DNA of 64,000 bases from Oxytricha trifallax (Eukaryota > Ciliophora > Spirotrichea > Sporadotrichida > Oxytrichidae), in the NCBI GenBank assembly GCA_000711775.1, contig ARYC01000107.1, positions 124,001 to 188,000 of the forward strand. The letters run 5' to 3'. The notes below the pieces were generated by a model. It had not been told where the DNA came from and ran no database searches. It saw only the letters and a list, made by a program, of their open reading frames with translations. Shown in pieces: positions 1 through 10,964 of this stretch. Numbering within the stretch: position 1 is the stretch's first letter; every line of letters begins with the position of its first letter. The position numbers and the translations under genes were made by a program.

Positions 1-252
1 GTCTTCGTTGATCACTCTCCTATATTATTCGAAGCAATAAAAACACGATAAAAATAATACATTATCAATATAGAGTAATATTTATTTAAAATTATTATTA
101 AAGCAGGTGACAGTTTGGATGTAAAGTATGTTATACAGAAAGCAGGGAAGATTCATTTCAATGAATACATGAAGTTTTTGCATGAAGCATATAAATGTGA
201 CTCAATTAATATCGATAATGAATACGCAGGTACTTGGAGTTTCGTTGTGTGA
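1..252 (+). CDS. Split gene 3' end: two MDSs separated by a 69-bp IES
   Basis: Two coding-looking segments lie at about 1-36 and 101-252. AAGCA occurs at 32-36 and again at 101-105. Removing one copy plus the intervening A+T-rich DNA (37-105) joins the segments in a single frame that ends at TGA 250-252. The joined frame runs from VFVDHSPILFEA across the junction to GDSLDVKYVI and ends NEYAGTWSFVV, with a rich mixture of residues unlike the surrounding DNA. This is the classic MDS-IES-MDS layout of a hypotrich germline gene, with the repeat acting as pointer. The gene begins upstream of the window. A stretch GKIHFNEYMKFL recalls the exit of an EF-hand, but no full calcium loop is visible, so the product is unknown. 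The A+T-rich sequence after 252 would be 3' UTR or IES. Confidence 0.72.
37..105 (+). other. Internal eliminated sequence (IES) with AAGCA pointers
   Basis: A 69-bp A+T-rich segment lies between two direct AAGCA repeats. Left in place it breaks the reading frame; removed together with one pointer it restores the frame and the codons GAA GCA GGT at the junction. Size, composition and short flanking repeat fit a conventional non-scrambled hypotrich IES. No macronuclear sequence was available to confirm the excision. Confidence 0.65.
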
Positions 253-1545
253 TTTAAAAATATTGTATAATGCTTTAATTATATTAATTAAAATTTATTT
301 TTGTAAAATATTAAATATTCAAATTGAATATTAGTGTTAATATTTGTCTATTTAAGGTTGAAAATTATAAAAATTTTGTATTTCTAAAAATATTCTATTA
401 AATTAATGTAATTTTATATGAAAAACCTTTTGTTTTATTTTAGGTGTTGTTAGGGGAATTTCCCACTTTTAAAGTGAAATTAGTCTATCTTTTTTTTTCT
501 CTAAGTGTTCTTAATGTTATTTCTCTATTTATATCATGATAGTAAAATGACCTTAATCATACTTTATAAAAACAATTTTTAAAAATAAAATACTATTTTT
601 GTAGTAATAATTAAAAATATTTTTTTATTGATTGTTGTTATAGATATTTGTTTATACATCATTCTAAAATTTTAATATTTAATTTTAATATCAAATTATT
701 TAACAATATTTAATAAAAATCAAAGTATTTTTATAAATATAAAAAATATAAAAATAAATAAACTTATACAAAATAGTTATTTTAATCTAATATTTTAAAA
801 TATAAATCTATTTAGAAATACCATTAATTTTAGTAATATATACTAAAAATATGTATTTTCTTCAATATATTATGCTTATATAAATACATTAAGAATTTTC
901 TAAATTTTAATCTATATAGTTTAAAGATTGAGTAAATCTGTATGAATAAATTAACTTACTTCAATAGGTCTATTAAATAGTTTAATTATTGCATTACAAA
1001 TCACTTAACGATTAATTAATACAAAACTAAAATTAGACATTAATATTAAGTCTTTCAACTTAATTATTTTTTTATAAATCTAGAAATATTTTCATTTTTT
1101 TATGTCATCAATTAAGATAAAATAAATTTAATTATTTCAAAGCTCCCAAATTTTTATTTTACTCAATCATAATTTAAATTTATTCTGAGTTAAATCATGC
1201 ATTTTAGCATATTAATATAATTCTATTGGAAGTTTTATAAAGAGATTAATATTTTTAAAAATATTGTCTGTATCTTTATAAATTTCATTTTATTAATAAA
1301 AACATTTATAAAAATAAATAGATAAGAAGATATAATTCTTTAATATATAGACTTCTAAATTTTAGTAAAAATATTTATATTAAATATTCAAATTCTGAAA
1401 GTATTTAAAAGAAAGTAATATTTATTTATATATTTAAATAAATGATTAATAGTCAAAATAAAATAAATATATATTTATTTAAAATTAAAAAGAATTAATT
1501 TTAAAATTAATAAACGATATATTCAAAAACACATAAATGACTTAG
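253..1545. other. A+T-rich DNA without recognisable genes
   Basis: About 1.3 kb of very A+T-rich sequence between two convergent gene ends. A short G/C patch with a GGGGAATTTCCC-like hairpin sits near 454-467. I see no conserved coding or repeated element. Confidence 0.5.
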
Positions 1546-1705
1546 TCATCTCCATAAATCATGTACCAAATGTTCCATTGAGCTCTATTAATGATTAATA
1601 GAATGCTTGAACATTTTTAAAATCTGCCTATACCAATTTCCCCCAGTGATAACATCCAAGAACTCTATGAGCATAAAATCATCTTCAAAGTAATTACGAT
1701 AAAGT
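1546..1705 (-). CDS. Probable MDS: C-terminal end of an unknown protein
   Basis: On the minus strand a segment with higher G+C reads about 53 codons and ends at TGA 1546-1548. It includes the stretch FEDDFMLIEFLDVITGGNWY and ends SSMEHLVHDLWR. Tryptophan, glycine, aspartate and histidine frequencies are far above those of chance frames here. It faces the gene ending at 252 tail to tail. No family is recognised. The upstream limit near 1705 is where the frame meets a TGA and composition falls back to background, so the rest of the gene is presumably in other segments further away. Confidence 0.45.
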
Positions 1706-2199
1706 AACTTTCAATCTAGATTCTCTGATAGAAAAAATAATATTTCTATTTTCAATTAAGACTTTTAAGTAAAAATATACACTAAATAATAAATGAATAT
1801 CAAGATTTCATTTATGTAGTTCCGATTTAGTTACTTAAATTTTAGATCAAATTTACATTTTAAGTGCTCGGTCTATTAGTTATGATATCAATTTAGAAGT
1901 TTTCAATTCTAATAATTATTTTGTACAAGTATTAATGTTTTATTCCGGTTGATTAAAATTAATATGTTATACTTTAAGAAATTGGTGGTAGAAATTACAA
2001 TAAATATATTAACTAAATTCACTCTCATTGAATTTTAAAGCTAAATTTTAAATATAAATTTAATTTTAAAATGTAAAACATATTATGAAGCTCAATAAAT
2101 CACATTTTATAATATTTATGAGATTTAACTTAGCTAATTTGGAAATTAATAAAAAATGAGCTCTATAATAAATTAAAAATATTATGAGTTTATTTTTAC

Positions 2200-2335
2200 C
2201 AGATTGGTAAAACCTCTACACACACACTTTCTCAAAGTAAAAAATACAATTTCTGGTCTATAGACAGAAAATTCAACCTAAGAAATAGAGATTCAAAAAG
2301 AAAAAGATTAATGGTGAGATATACATCTTATTTAA
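2200..2335 (+). CDS. Probable MDS: internal segment of an unknown protein
   Basis: A coding-looking segment reads LPDWQNLYTHTFSQSKKIQF followed by a strongly basic stretch ending KKKKINGEIYI. It is flanked on both sides by A+T-rich DNA and has neither a start nor a stop of its own, as expected for an internal MDS. Function is not recognisable. The boundaries are compositional estimates; no pointer pair was identified. Confidence 0.35.
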
Positions 2336-3284
2336 AATGCATTAAGTATTTCTTTACAAGGTAAAATCCTCGAACTTGTTAAGATAATTTTCAAACTTAT
2401 TTTAAATTTTATTTCATTTTATTATAAATTGACTAGTTACCTTAAGAAATTTATTTTGATAATCACTGAGTCTCTTTGTTATATTTACTGAGATATTTAA
2501 ATGTTGTTGGAGATATCTATAGTCAAAAATTACAATATATTTTATCTAATGTTAAACTAATTGAATTTTAATTAATTTTGTTTGAATATATTTAGATTTC
2601 TTTAAAATATTTTAGTTTAAATTGGGAAAATTATTAAAATTTTCAAACAACTTTTGCATTTAAATAGGAATTAAACATTATGTCTATTAGATTATCAAAA
2701 AAACTGAATAAAAATATTAAATGCCTATTCTTTGGTTACTAAAATTAAAAATTAGAACATATAAACTTTCTATTTTATCATTTTTTTAATTTAAATATTT
2801 GTATATCTACAATTTAAATAATTGATTAATTTTTTCAATATTTTATGGGTCCAATTAGGATATTTGAATTTTAGTTATTAAGAATTTTGAATGCTACTTC
2901 AATATTTTTCTAACTTTTAAAACTTCTTTGAAATCTTTCATCGAACATTCTTACCAATAATGAAGTATGAAATTTTCTAATATTATTTAAGAATTTAATC
3001 ATAAAAATCTGCATTAAAAAATGTAAAAGATCTATCTTCTTATTATATTGATTGTTCCTCATTGAATATTTATTTTTTATTTTACTTGTATATCTAATAA
3101 GTAATAATTCAAACTACTCATAAAATATTTAAAACTAATTGTAACATTATACAATTTAAACATATAATAACTCGTTTAATTTAAATGTTAATTGATTTCC
3201 CTATTTTTAAGTAATTATTTTATCATTTAAACATTTACATCACTCAATTATTCTTAATATATATAAAATTTTAATTTAAAAAAT

Positions 3285-3410
3285 TTGGATTGATGTAATT
3301 GAAAACTATTGAAAAAAATTTATTTGTTTCTAACTTTTTGGAATTAAATAAAAATTCATCTTTATTAGAAACAAGTGGCCTTTCCATTTCTCAAAAGTTT
3401 GTGAGTAATC
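3285..3410 (+). CDS. Possible MDS or gene remnant
   Basis: One frame reads FVSNFLELNKNSSLLETSGL then SISQKFVSN, richer in S, G, T and E than background. There is no family match and no pointer pair. Chance open frames are common in this DNA, so this is a weak call based on composition alone. Confidence 0.22.
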
Positions 3411-4741
3411 TTAACTATAATTTTATTATTTGTTTAAATTAAGTTTTTATGTACAATTTAATTAATCTTAGGATTAGATTTACTCAATCATTTAAAAATT
3501 CTTGGTTAACTAAATTATGAGTTTAATTTAGATTTTTTGTATTATTTAATTTCAATTTTTTATTACTGCATGATTATAGGTATTATAAATTCAATTTATT
3601 TTATTAATAAGTAAATAGGCTTATGTACTCACAATACGCTTTACAAAATATTTATACATAAAGTTAAACATTTCAAATTCAATGAGAATTTTAGAAATGT
3701 TTTATATAATTTTACAAAATCATAAAAAAAAAGATTACATGCGTAACATTATTATGTGATATTGTTCTTTATAAATGTGTATTGATGATAATTTTTAGCA
3801 AATTAAGGAAGACTTTATATTATGGCCAACTTAATTTATTCAGTCAAAATACAATAATTAAATGCTTAAAATAAATTAAATTTATATTAAAGCATTATTT
3901 CTTAAAATTATAGATTGATAAAATTATTTCAAGTAAAGTTATGATTTATTAAATATAAATTTTTTATCTAAAAATTGTATAATTATATGTATTATAAAAA
4001 ACTATTATATTAATTAAAAAGTTTAATTATTTTTATTGTATTTAATATTTACTATAAAATATTTTTCATTATATTAATAAATAATGTAATTATATCTTTA
4101 TAGTTTATGAAAATATAAAACTTTGGCAAAGACTTCACATAAAATATCAAATATTTGCACTCAAATATAATTACACAAAATACTTTTAATTATTTATATT
4201 GACATATTTATAGTCAAATCAATTCTATAAAAATGATGATATTTTAATATTATAAAATTCTAAATAATTAATGTTTATATTTCTTTATTTAGCAATGATT
4301 TGGGTTTCAATCTTGGAATCTTATGAAATAAAAATTGAAAAATTATCCAAATTTTTTTGTTAGTAATTGAAACCATAGTATAGTTTTTTTCATGAATTTA
4401 AAAATTATTTATATGATTATTATCACAAAATTATAAATTGAATAAGACATTGTTGTTTCTAAGAAAATAAGACAAATTTAATAAAATATTTGAGTTATTT
4501 AATATAATTATGGTCATAAAAACAGTTTAAATTATTTATATACTCCTTCTTAATAGTATATATATATATATAACAAAATAAGATTAAATTGGTAGATATT
4601 ATAGACAGAGAGACTTAATATATTTTAAACAATGATTCTAAATTTATATATATTTCTTTCATAGATTTAAACATTTAGAATTTCTTATTTATACTTATCC
4701 TGTTTTTGATATTTATTTTATAATTAATTTTTACAAACTTT
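3411..4741. other. A+T-rich DNA; TA microsatellite
   Basis: Mostly featureless A+T-rich sequence with a short TA tract near 4556-4571. Brief coding-like snatches occur near 3800-3850 and 4295-4350 but are too short to support. Confidence 0.4.
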
Positions 4742-4860
4742 CATAATGAAAATGGAACAGTCATCACAAGATGATTCTATTGAACAAGATTATATTGCAA
4801 TAATTCAATCTATTCCTGCATTATATATAAAACATATAGAATCATTGGGAAAGTAAACTT
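4742..4860 (+). pseudogene. Truncated N-terminus of a repeated-family gene
   Basis: ATG at 4742 (or 4751) opens a frame starting MEQSSQDDSIEQDYIAIIQS. It aligns in position with the N-termini of the family copies at 5166 (MENQSSQ...) and 20081 (MEQSQQQ...), including the central IP (Ile-Pro) a few residues on. After about 40 codons the similarity stops, and the sequence becomes the upstream region of copy A1. I read this as an older copy interrupted by the sequence carrying A1. An alternative is that it is a genuine first exon: its frame runs in phase to the candidate splice donor near 5010. Confidence 0.4.
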
Positions 4861-4864
4861 GTAA

Positions 4865-5165
4865 TGTGACGGAGAACGTCAAGTTGTCAAATGCGTGTTA
4901 ATTCCCTTTAAATTTTTAGACATCTCTGTCAAATCCTGTCAAGTGGCTAATCCGGAGAATAGAAGTGACAATAAGAACATCAGATTAACGGCGACACATC
5001 AGAAACGTAACGGTAAGTACTTATGACCAAATTTGATCTACTAGCTGCTCTAATTAGTGGCAGTTAATAATGCTTTGAATATATTGATTTATTTGCATTT
5101 CTCAAATTTCCTATTTTTATCTATTTTATCAATAATAATTTTTTATAATTATTATAATAATTTAG
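4865..5165 (+). promoter_or_regulatory. A1 upstream region with iteron-like GTCAA repeats and a candidate 5'-UTR intron
   Basis: The block from about 4990 to 5065 matches the corresponding region before A2 and the arms of the Rep element, including AACGGTAAGTACT and TAATTAGTGGCAGTTA. GGTAAGT fits a splice donor, and TAATAATTTAG immediately before the ATG at 5166 fits an acceptor. This suggests an intron of about 155 bp ending at the start codon. Upstream are four GTCAA units, a divergent version of the 9-bp repeats in the Rep element. Confidence 0.4.
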
Positions 5166-7164
5166 ATGGAAAACTAATCGTCGCAATTATTTTACGATGA
5201 ATTGAATAAATTCATTAATGAAATACCAAACAACTTTCAAATTTATGTTCAAATGCATGCTCTCGAACAAATGAATATATTTGAGATTGAAATTTAAAAT
5301 TTGACATTATTGATAGATCTGTTCGCAAATCATTAGAAATTACACTAATTCAAATTGTTTTTATTACAAATTAGAAAAATTCTCCAATAAAAATGCAAAT
5401 AGCAAAGAGTTTAATAGTAAAATTTAAATTTAAATTAGTTATAAAATTAACGAAACATACTTAAAGTATTCAGCTAATTGGAGTTAAAAAACAAGTTAAC
5501 TCAAATTCAAATTTAAATTACAGATTTTATTAAATTAGTTTACGAAAATGATGATTATGAATTTTTATCAATGGTAAATAATTTTTCAATTCTTAACTAA
5601 TAAATTTCAAATTAAATCAATGAATTTGAAGTATTTACCTAAATTGCAACAATTATAGATTAAACAATTTAAGAATACTTATCTGCAAAACTTCCAAGAT
5701 TTCTTAAATAAAACTTAGATTAATCTTTTAGCAGCTCTTCAAGCAAAAAGAGAAAGCGTAATGTAGATTACGTATTCAATCCAAACGATTTAATCGAAAT
5801 TAAATTCCCACCAAGACTAAATCAAAGCTTCTAACAAAATCTGAATTTGTCACAAATTGATTAAGAAATGGAAAAGGATTTATCTTTTGAATCAGATAAT
5901 TAAATCATAATTTAAAATTAACAATAAAAAAAACATAAATTAAAATGTGTTTGAATACAAACAAATAGAATAATCATAAATTAATGATTAAAATGAATAA
6001 ATTCAAAATGATGGCGATGAAGATTATCTGCTAGCAGTTTAAAACTTATTTGACAATTTAAATGTACTTGAAGATAATAAAACATAAATTTAATAAGAGA
6101 AAGAAGAATTAAAGGAATCAATTATAAATTAAAATGAAGTACCAGTATATAGAAAATTAAAAAAACATAAAGATGAGGATTGTTTATCTGTTAACTATTA
6201 AGATTTTCTTGTTTTTAATAAGAATATATAGGACTAATAATACCCTATCAAAAAATTTCGATCTTTGTTTGATCATCACCTGTAAAATAATTTCATAAAG
6301 GATAAATAACTACAGATAGTATATAGAATTAACCCCTAGCTAATACATTATTATTTAAAGCTTTCTTTAGAATTTTAATAAATATCTGGATTCTTTGAAG
6401 AAGTGAATGTTGAGTTTCTAAAATAAAATATTGAAAATTAAAAATACTTTTTTCATATACGCAGTAGCTAATATTCTGATTAAGAATTTAAAGAGAAAGA
6501 ATAAAGTCACAAACAATATCTTTTAGAAGTTGCTAATAATCCACAGTAACATAATTTAAGTTTATACTTTTAATGTATTAAATGCAAAGAAATTATTTTG
6601 ATTAAAAATGCTGATGATTAAAATGATGAATATGATAAATATTTAATTTTTGCATTTCCTGATACTAATCATGTTGAAAGATAATTAATTGAACATTATT
6701 TAAAGCATGTTGTAATTGTAGACTAAGCTTACCATGGCAAGCACAATTTATCTCAACAAATCTTCTAAAGAGATTAAGTAAATACAATTACAAATGAAAA
6801 ATAAAAATGTAAAATTAGATAGATATAATTGTCTTTAAAAGAAAAAATGAATAAAAAATTTAAGGAACTAAATTAGAACTTTTACATTAATGAAAATTAT
6901 GACATCCATTTCCTTTCCAGCGAATATTTTTACTAAAAAGTATTTGAAGGAAATAAAAACTTCATCTTAATTTCAGGAAATCAAGAACCAAATACCCTAA
7001 TCAAGGAATATTTATAGGATGAGTACGTTTTATTGAGAACTTTTGGATATTATTAAAATGGTAAATTAGTTCTTGCAGACTTAAAAGATAAGAAAAAAGC
7101 GTTTTATACATCACTTTATTGGGATTTAGTAGAGCATTTGAAAAGCAACAAAATAAAATTATGA
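5166..7164 (+). pseudogene. Repeated-family gene copy A1 (zinc-motif protein), one frameshift
   Basis: ATG at 5166 follows a splice-acceptor-like TTTAG. In the ciliate code the frame encodes a protein of about 665 residues. The N-terminal half is Gln/Asn-rich and largely helical-looking. A basic patch SSSSSKKRKR ends near residue 198 and resembles a nuclear localisation signal. An acidic, Gln-rich linker follows. The C-terminal region has C470-x2-C473 and H510-x3-H514 in the setting FQCIKCKE...LIEHYLKH. It ends at TGA 7162-7164. A run of eight A at 5926-5933 carries one extra base relative to copy A2, shifting the frame and giving a TGA soon after; otherwise the frame is open. The Cys/His pattern recalls FLYWCH-type zinc modules of transposon proteins, but that is a loose resemblance. 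Function is unknown; DNA binding in the nucleus is inference. Confidence 0.6.
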
Positions 7165-7615
7165 TTAATTAAATTTAATATTAATTGGATAATTAATTTG
7201 TTTTTAAATATGTAAAATATGTGCTTTTATCTTATTAATGATTTTATTAAATTTATTTAAAATAATATACTTTTATCACCTCCAATAAGTATATACGTAT
7301 TAACGATATTTAATTATTATTTGATTGAAGATACTAAGTTTCTATAAATTCTTTCATTTTTACAATCATAACACTAAATATAACAATTTAATAATAATTA
7401 TGCTAATTTGAACAAAGTATATTGGCATTGAAATTATGAAAAATATTTATAAGCAATTTGATAAGTCGATTTAATAATTTTACAAAAGTTTCTAATTTTA
7501 ATTAATATATGATAAAATAAACTTTTAAAATTGAGATTAATTATATTTTGAATGTTCGGGATGTTTAAGATTCAAAATTTATAATATAGCTGACTTAAAT
7601 TTAATTTTAATGAAA
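7165..7615. other. A+T-rich intergenic DNA
   Basis: No supported features between the end of A1 and the MDS-like segment on the other strand. Confidence 0.4.
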
Positions 7616-7807
7616 ATTATGACAATTCTTCTTCGTCCCTTAGATGTGCATTTATCTATCTTCCTGCTTTATATTGCCAAAATCAAAGATATTTCTCTCA
7701 ATTGTTTTAAATTCTGATCTATATTATATTTGCCTTTCAATACTAATTATTTATTTTTGCATTTTTAGAAAGGAGCCTCCATTCAAAAGATCTTGATCGT
7801 CACTCAT
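7616..7807 (-). CDS. Probable MDS with start codon, unknown protein
   Basis: On the minus strand ATG at 7807-7805 begins MSDDQDLLNGGSF and continues through IERQIQYRSEFKTIERNIFD to a basic, His/Cys-containing end near 7616. G+C is clearly higher than in the flanks, and the acidic N-terminus looks like a real protein start. Further into the A+T-rich flank the frame stays open but loses its coding character, so the segment probably ends there. Product unknown; neighbours are transposon-like sequences, so it may be a cellular gene segment with elements inserted around it. Confidence 0.42.
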
Positions 7808-9032
7808 TTGCATAATCATAAATTTAATATTTTATCTTTATGAGATTCACTCTAATAATTCTCTACTCACAGATCTGTACAATTTTAAATTAAAAAAGTT
7901 TATACAATTAAACAATAATATGTAGAATGTTCAATTCTAAAAGTACGCCTTAAACTGTATAATGTAAAATTTTGTCATAATTATTATTTTGATATTTAAA
8001 ATTAAAATACGCTAAATAATGTAATAATTAATAGCTATTCTAATTAGCCCAAGTTAGAATTAAATTCACTTAGTTTTATATATTTATTTTTATTTCCCAA
8101 TTAAATTTACTTTAGCAATATTAATTTAATTGTTTAAAACATTAAATAATATATTTAATATCTTATTTTTAGCAGATATTCTATTTTATAATTAGAATAT
8201 TGGCAAGAAATATTTAATGAAATTTTAACAAGTTTAAACAATTAAAAGAAAATTATTTGTGATTATTTTAAGAATAAGTTTAATTTAATTCATGAGAAAT
8301 ATGGAAATAATATTCTCGTAATATTAACATATAATTACTTTTACTTTAATATAAATTTTTTCTTATTTTTTAAAAAGATATAAATATTTTTTAATATTTA
8401 TTGTTATAATATTTATAAACTAATATTACATTTGTCTTCTTCCTTTTTTAGGAATAATAATTTAAGAAACAATTATAATTGAAAAATCTTTAATCCTATT
8501 TAATATAAACTGTTAATAAAAGACATTTATGAAAATTGTGATATTGAAGAGAAGTTAGTTTCAAATTTTTGAACAAAAATAAATAAACTTTTAAACTAAA
8601 ATGTATAATTGTATATTTATTATATATCTACAAAACTATTCTTGATTTAAATAAATTATTATTTTTATGTATTATATGTATCTAAATTAAATATTCCCTA
8701 GAATTATAATTTTATTAATAATTACTAAAAACTACATTAAGGAAAGTTAATAGTTTTAAATTAAGAAATAGACAATTTTAAATATTTAAACGAAATAATT
8801 TAATTGATAAAATTATTCCCTTTAATTTAATGTTCAGAATAATTAGTAAATTTTAGATTTTAATCATAAAGTCACAAAGTGTTATGCAATAAGTCAAAAT
8901 CTAAATTAGATATTTGTATAATGCATATTAAAATAATTAAATGTTTTAAGAAATCGAAATCGTTTTCAATAAAAATTTGAGTTTTCTGGAAAGTTTGGCT
9001 TAAATATAACAAAGGAATAGTAAAAAATATAC
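7808..9032. other. A+T-rich DNA left of the Rep element
   Basis: No supported gene. Notably, no inverted copy of the A-type gene lies here. The outward-facing 5' region in the left arm of the Rep element therefore has no gene to drive. Confidence 0.4.
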
Positions 9033-9220
9033 TATTACTAAAATAGAATTGAATCGGGAAATTTGAAAAATAAATATTTGATATTAAATAAAAGTAAATC
9101 TAACTGCCACTAATTAGACTAGCATGTAGATCAAATTATGTTTACAGTACTTACCGTTATGTTTTGAATGTCTCACGGTAAAAGTGCTTTATGGTTCCTT
9201 ATTAATCCTCGTAATATGTG

Positions 9221-9286
9221 AGTTGACCGCGTTTTCCATTTATAGAGTAAGATACACGGAGTTGACCCAGTTGACCTTGTTGACAA
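9221..9286 (+). repeat. Iteron-like 9-bp repeats, outer cluster
   Basis: AGTTGACC at 9221, then AGTTGACC at 9260 and 9269 and TGTTGACA at 9278, the last three exactly 9 bp apart. Mirrored in the right arm. The spacing and tandem head-to-tail arrangement resemble iterons bound by HUH Rep proteins. Confidence 0.5.
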
Positions 9287-9400
9287 CATGTATTTCTTGG
9301 TCAAATACAGAGGATTTAAATAGTTATTAATTAATTTTTTTATTATTGTATTTAACTAAAATAAATAAATACTTAAAATTTAAATATATATAATAAAATC

Positions 9401-9455
9401 AGTCGACCAGTTGGCCCAGTTGACCTGGTTGACCTTAGTTTTTTTTAAGTCAACT
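9401..9455 (+). repeat. Iteron-like 9-bp repeats, inner cluster
   Basis: Four units at 9401 (AGTCGACC), 9410 (AGTTGGCC), 9419 (AGTTGACC) and 9428 (GGTTGACC), each 9 bp apart, followed by an inverted GTCAACT near 9449. The cluster lies about 100 bp before the Rep start codon, so it could serve both as origin and as promoter operator. Confidence 0.5.
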
Positions 9456-9548
9456 GGTTTATGTTTTTTAATTAGTTATATTATTATAATAAATTTAAAT
9501 ATTTCATTTAATGGAGGCACAAGCATTTTAAATATCACACGCTTTCAA

Positions 9549-10835
9549 ATGAGTGAGAGAACAAAATTATTTCTATTCACGATGAACTATAAGCTGATTC
9601 ACTTTTTCGAGTGCGATTTTCCCTACGGCCCGGAGAACTCTGAAGCGGTGTATACTAAGATTATAGAATCCAGTGATCGTATTGAAAATGTCAGCGTATA
9701 CCAAGATGTAAAAGACAAAAAAACATATATCTAAATCTTATGCTATAAAACTACCAAGGGACTTCACAAAAACCATTTCAAATAACCCAAAAGCTTAGGA
9801 ACCAAGACGCTGAATTTGCTTAATATTAAGATAGGCATCCCTCAGAAAAAAAGTCATTAGCATCTTTTGGAAACGAATCATGAGATTATTCTTATTGTAG
9901 GAGACCAAGATTGCTTCGCGAAAAATGAAGAAAGATTCAACAGTATTGCTAGCTCTAGAGCTGAAGCATCACTAGCATCATCAAAAACTAAGAAAGAAAT
10001 GTTGGCAGAATTCAGAGGCATGCTCAAACGTGGTGAAATAGTCAATCTAACCGACTATATTGAACTGTATTGGAACAACAATAACGACTTGGTGCAGATC
10101 TAATAAATCGAGAGTAGATTGAGAGGATTATAGAAGATAATGATTGGATCAGGTTTGCTGCAGAGAAAACTAATTCCAGTTTTAGAATCATTGCAAACTT
10201 TTGTCTTGAAAAATTTCGAGAAGTACAATGAACGAAAGGTCCCAACACAGGAGTAGTTTGAGAAATGGAGCTATGGCTAAGCTGTAGATGCACTCTTCAA
10301 AGTAGTAGTAGAGAGGAGTGATCCGAAGAAATGCTGTGTTTGACTGTATGGAAAAGCTGATACAGGAAAGTCATGTATTGTCAAGATGCTATAGAAAATC
10401 TTTTTGTGCGATGTGCTTTAAGAGGGCTAGTCTTACTTCAAACTATAGGTTATACCAATCAAGTTTTAGCCTCAAAAAGTGCTTATGGACGAAATGAACG
10501 ACAAGCATTTCTTTAGCAAGGATAAGGTAGCAAAGATGAAGAGATTACTGGAAGGCAATGGTTATTCAGCAGAAGTGAAGTATGGAGAAGTGCAGCTAGA
10601 ATACATTGATAGTGTAGTAGTGATCACCACTAATTCGATGCCATTGCAGGAGCTTAAGGAAATTGGCAGAGAAGCATTCAAGGCCAGATGTCATTTGATC
10701 GACCTCAAAGATGTGTTGAAATGCGAAAACTAGAAGTTGCCTTTTAACACGATAGACTTGGCAAATTACATCATGACCCGCTTAGAGAATGAGGACACTT
10801 TTGATAGTAACTCGCAAGAAAAGAAGTCGTAATGA
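9549..10835 (+). pseudogene. rep: CRESS-like replication initiator (Rep), HUH remnant plus SF3 helicase
   Basis: A frame of 428 codons in the ciliate code, from ATG 9549 to TGA 10833-10835, broken by one internal TGA at 10341-10343 (codon 265). The SF3 helicase part is clear: Walker A GKADTGKS at 268-275, Walker B VLMDEM at 311-316, motif C VVVITTN with the sensor Asn at 362, then FKAR with Arg 380. The N-terminal part fits a decayed HUH endonuclease. FLFTMNY at 8-14 resembles motif I. YIQ at 60-62 sits where motif II normally has His-x-Gln. CFAK at 122-125 sits where motif III has Tyr-x-x-Lys. The TGA falls where Reps commonly carry Trp before Walker A. Each difference is one base from the usual codon. 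An intact form would nick and unwind DNA for rolling-circle replication; this copy should be inactive unless TGA is read through. Assignment rests on motif order and spacing. Confidence 0.62.
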
Positions 10836-10964
10836 GAAGCATTAGGCAAATGACAGTGATAAACCAGACAATGACACTATGAAATTAGCAATTGCACAGC
10901 AGATTATCCATTGATTGTAATTAAAATCTTATAACTAATTCATATTACTTTCATTTTATATTTA

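Larger units (their letters stand above)
9033..9474 (+). repeat. Left inverted repeat arm of the Rep element
   Basis: A 442-bp arm mirrored at 10965-11406. Reading outward it contains the conserved block with TAACTGCCACTAATTAG and the inverse of GGTAAGTACT at 9101-9170. Inward it contains iteron arrays at 9221-9286 and 9401-9436. Confidence 0.75.

Noticed and set aside
10042-10293. Minus-strand 83-codon frame opposite the Rep gene
   Set aside because: Shadow of the plus-strand Rep reading frame, whose helicase motifs are clear; no features of its own.
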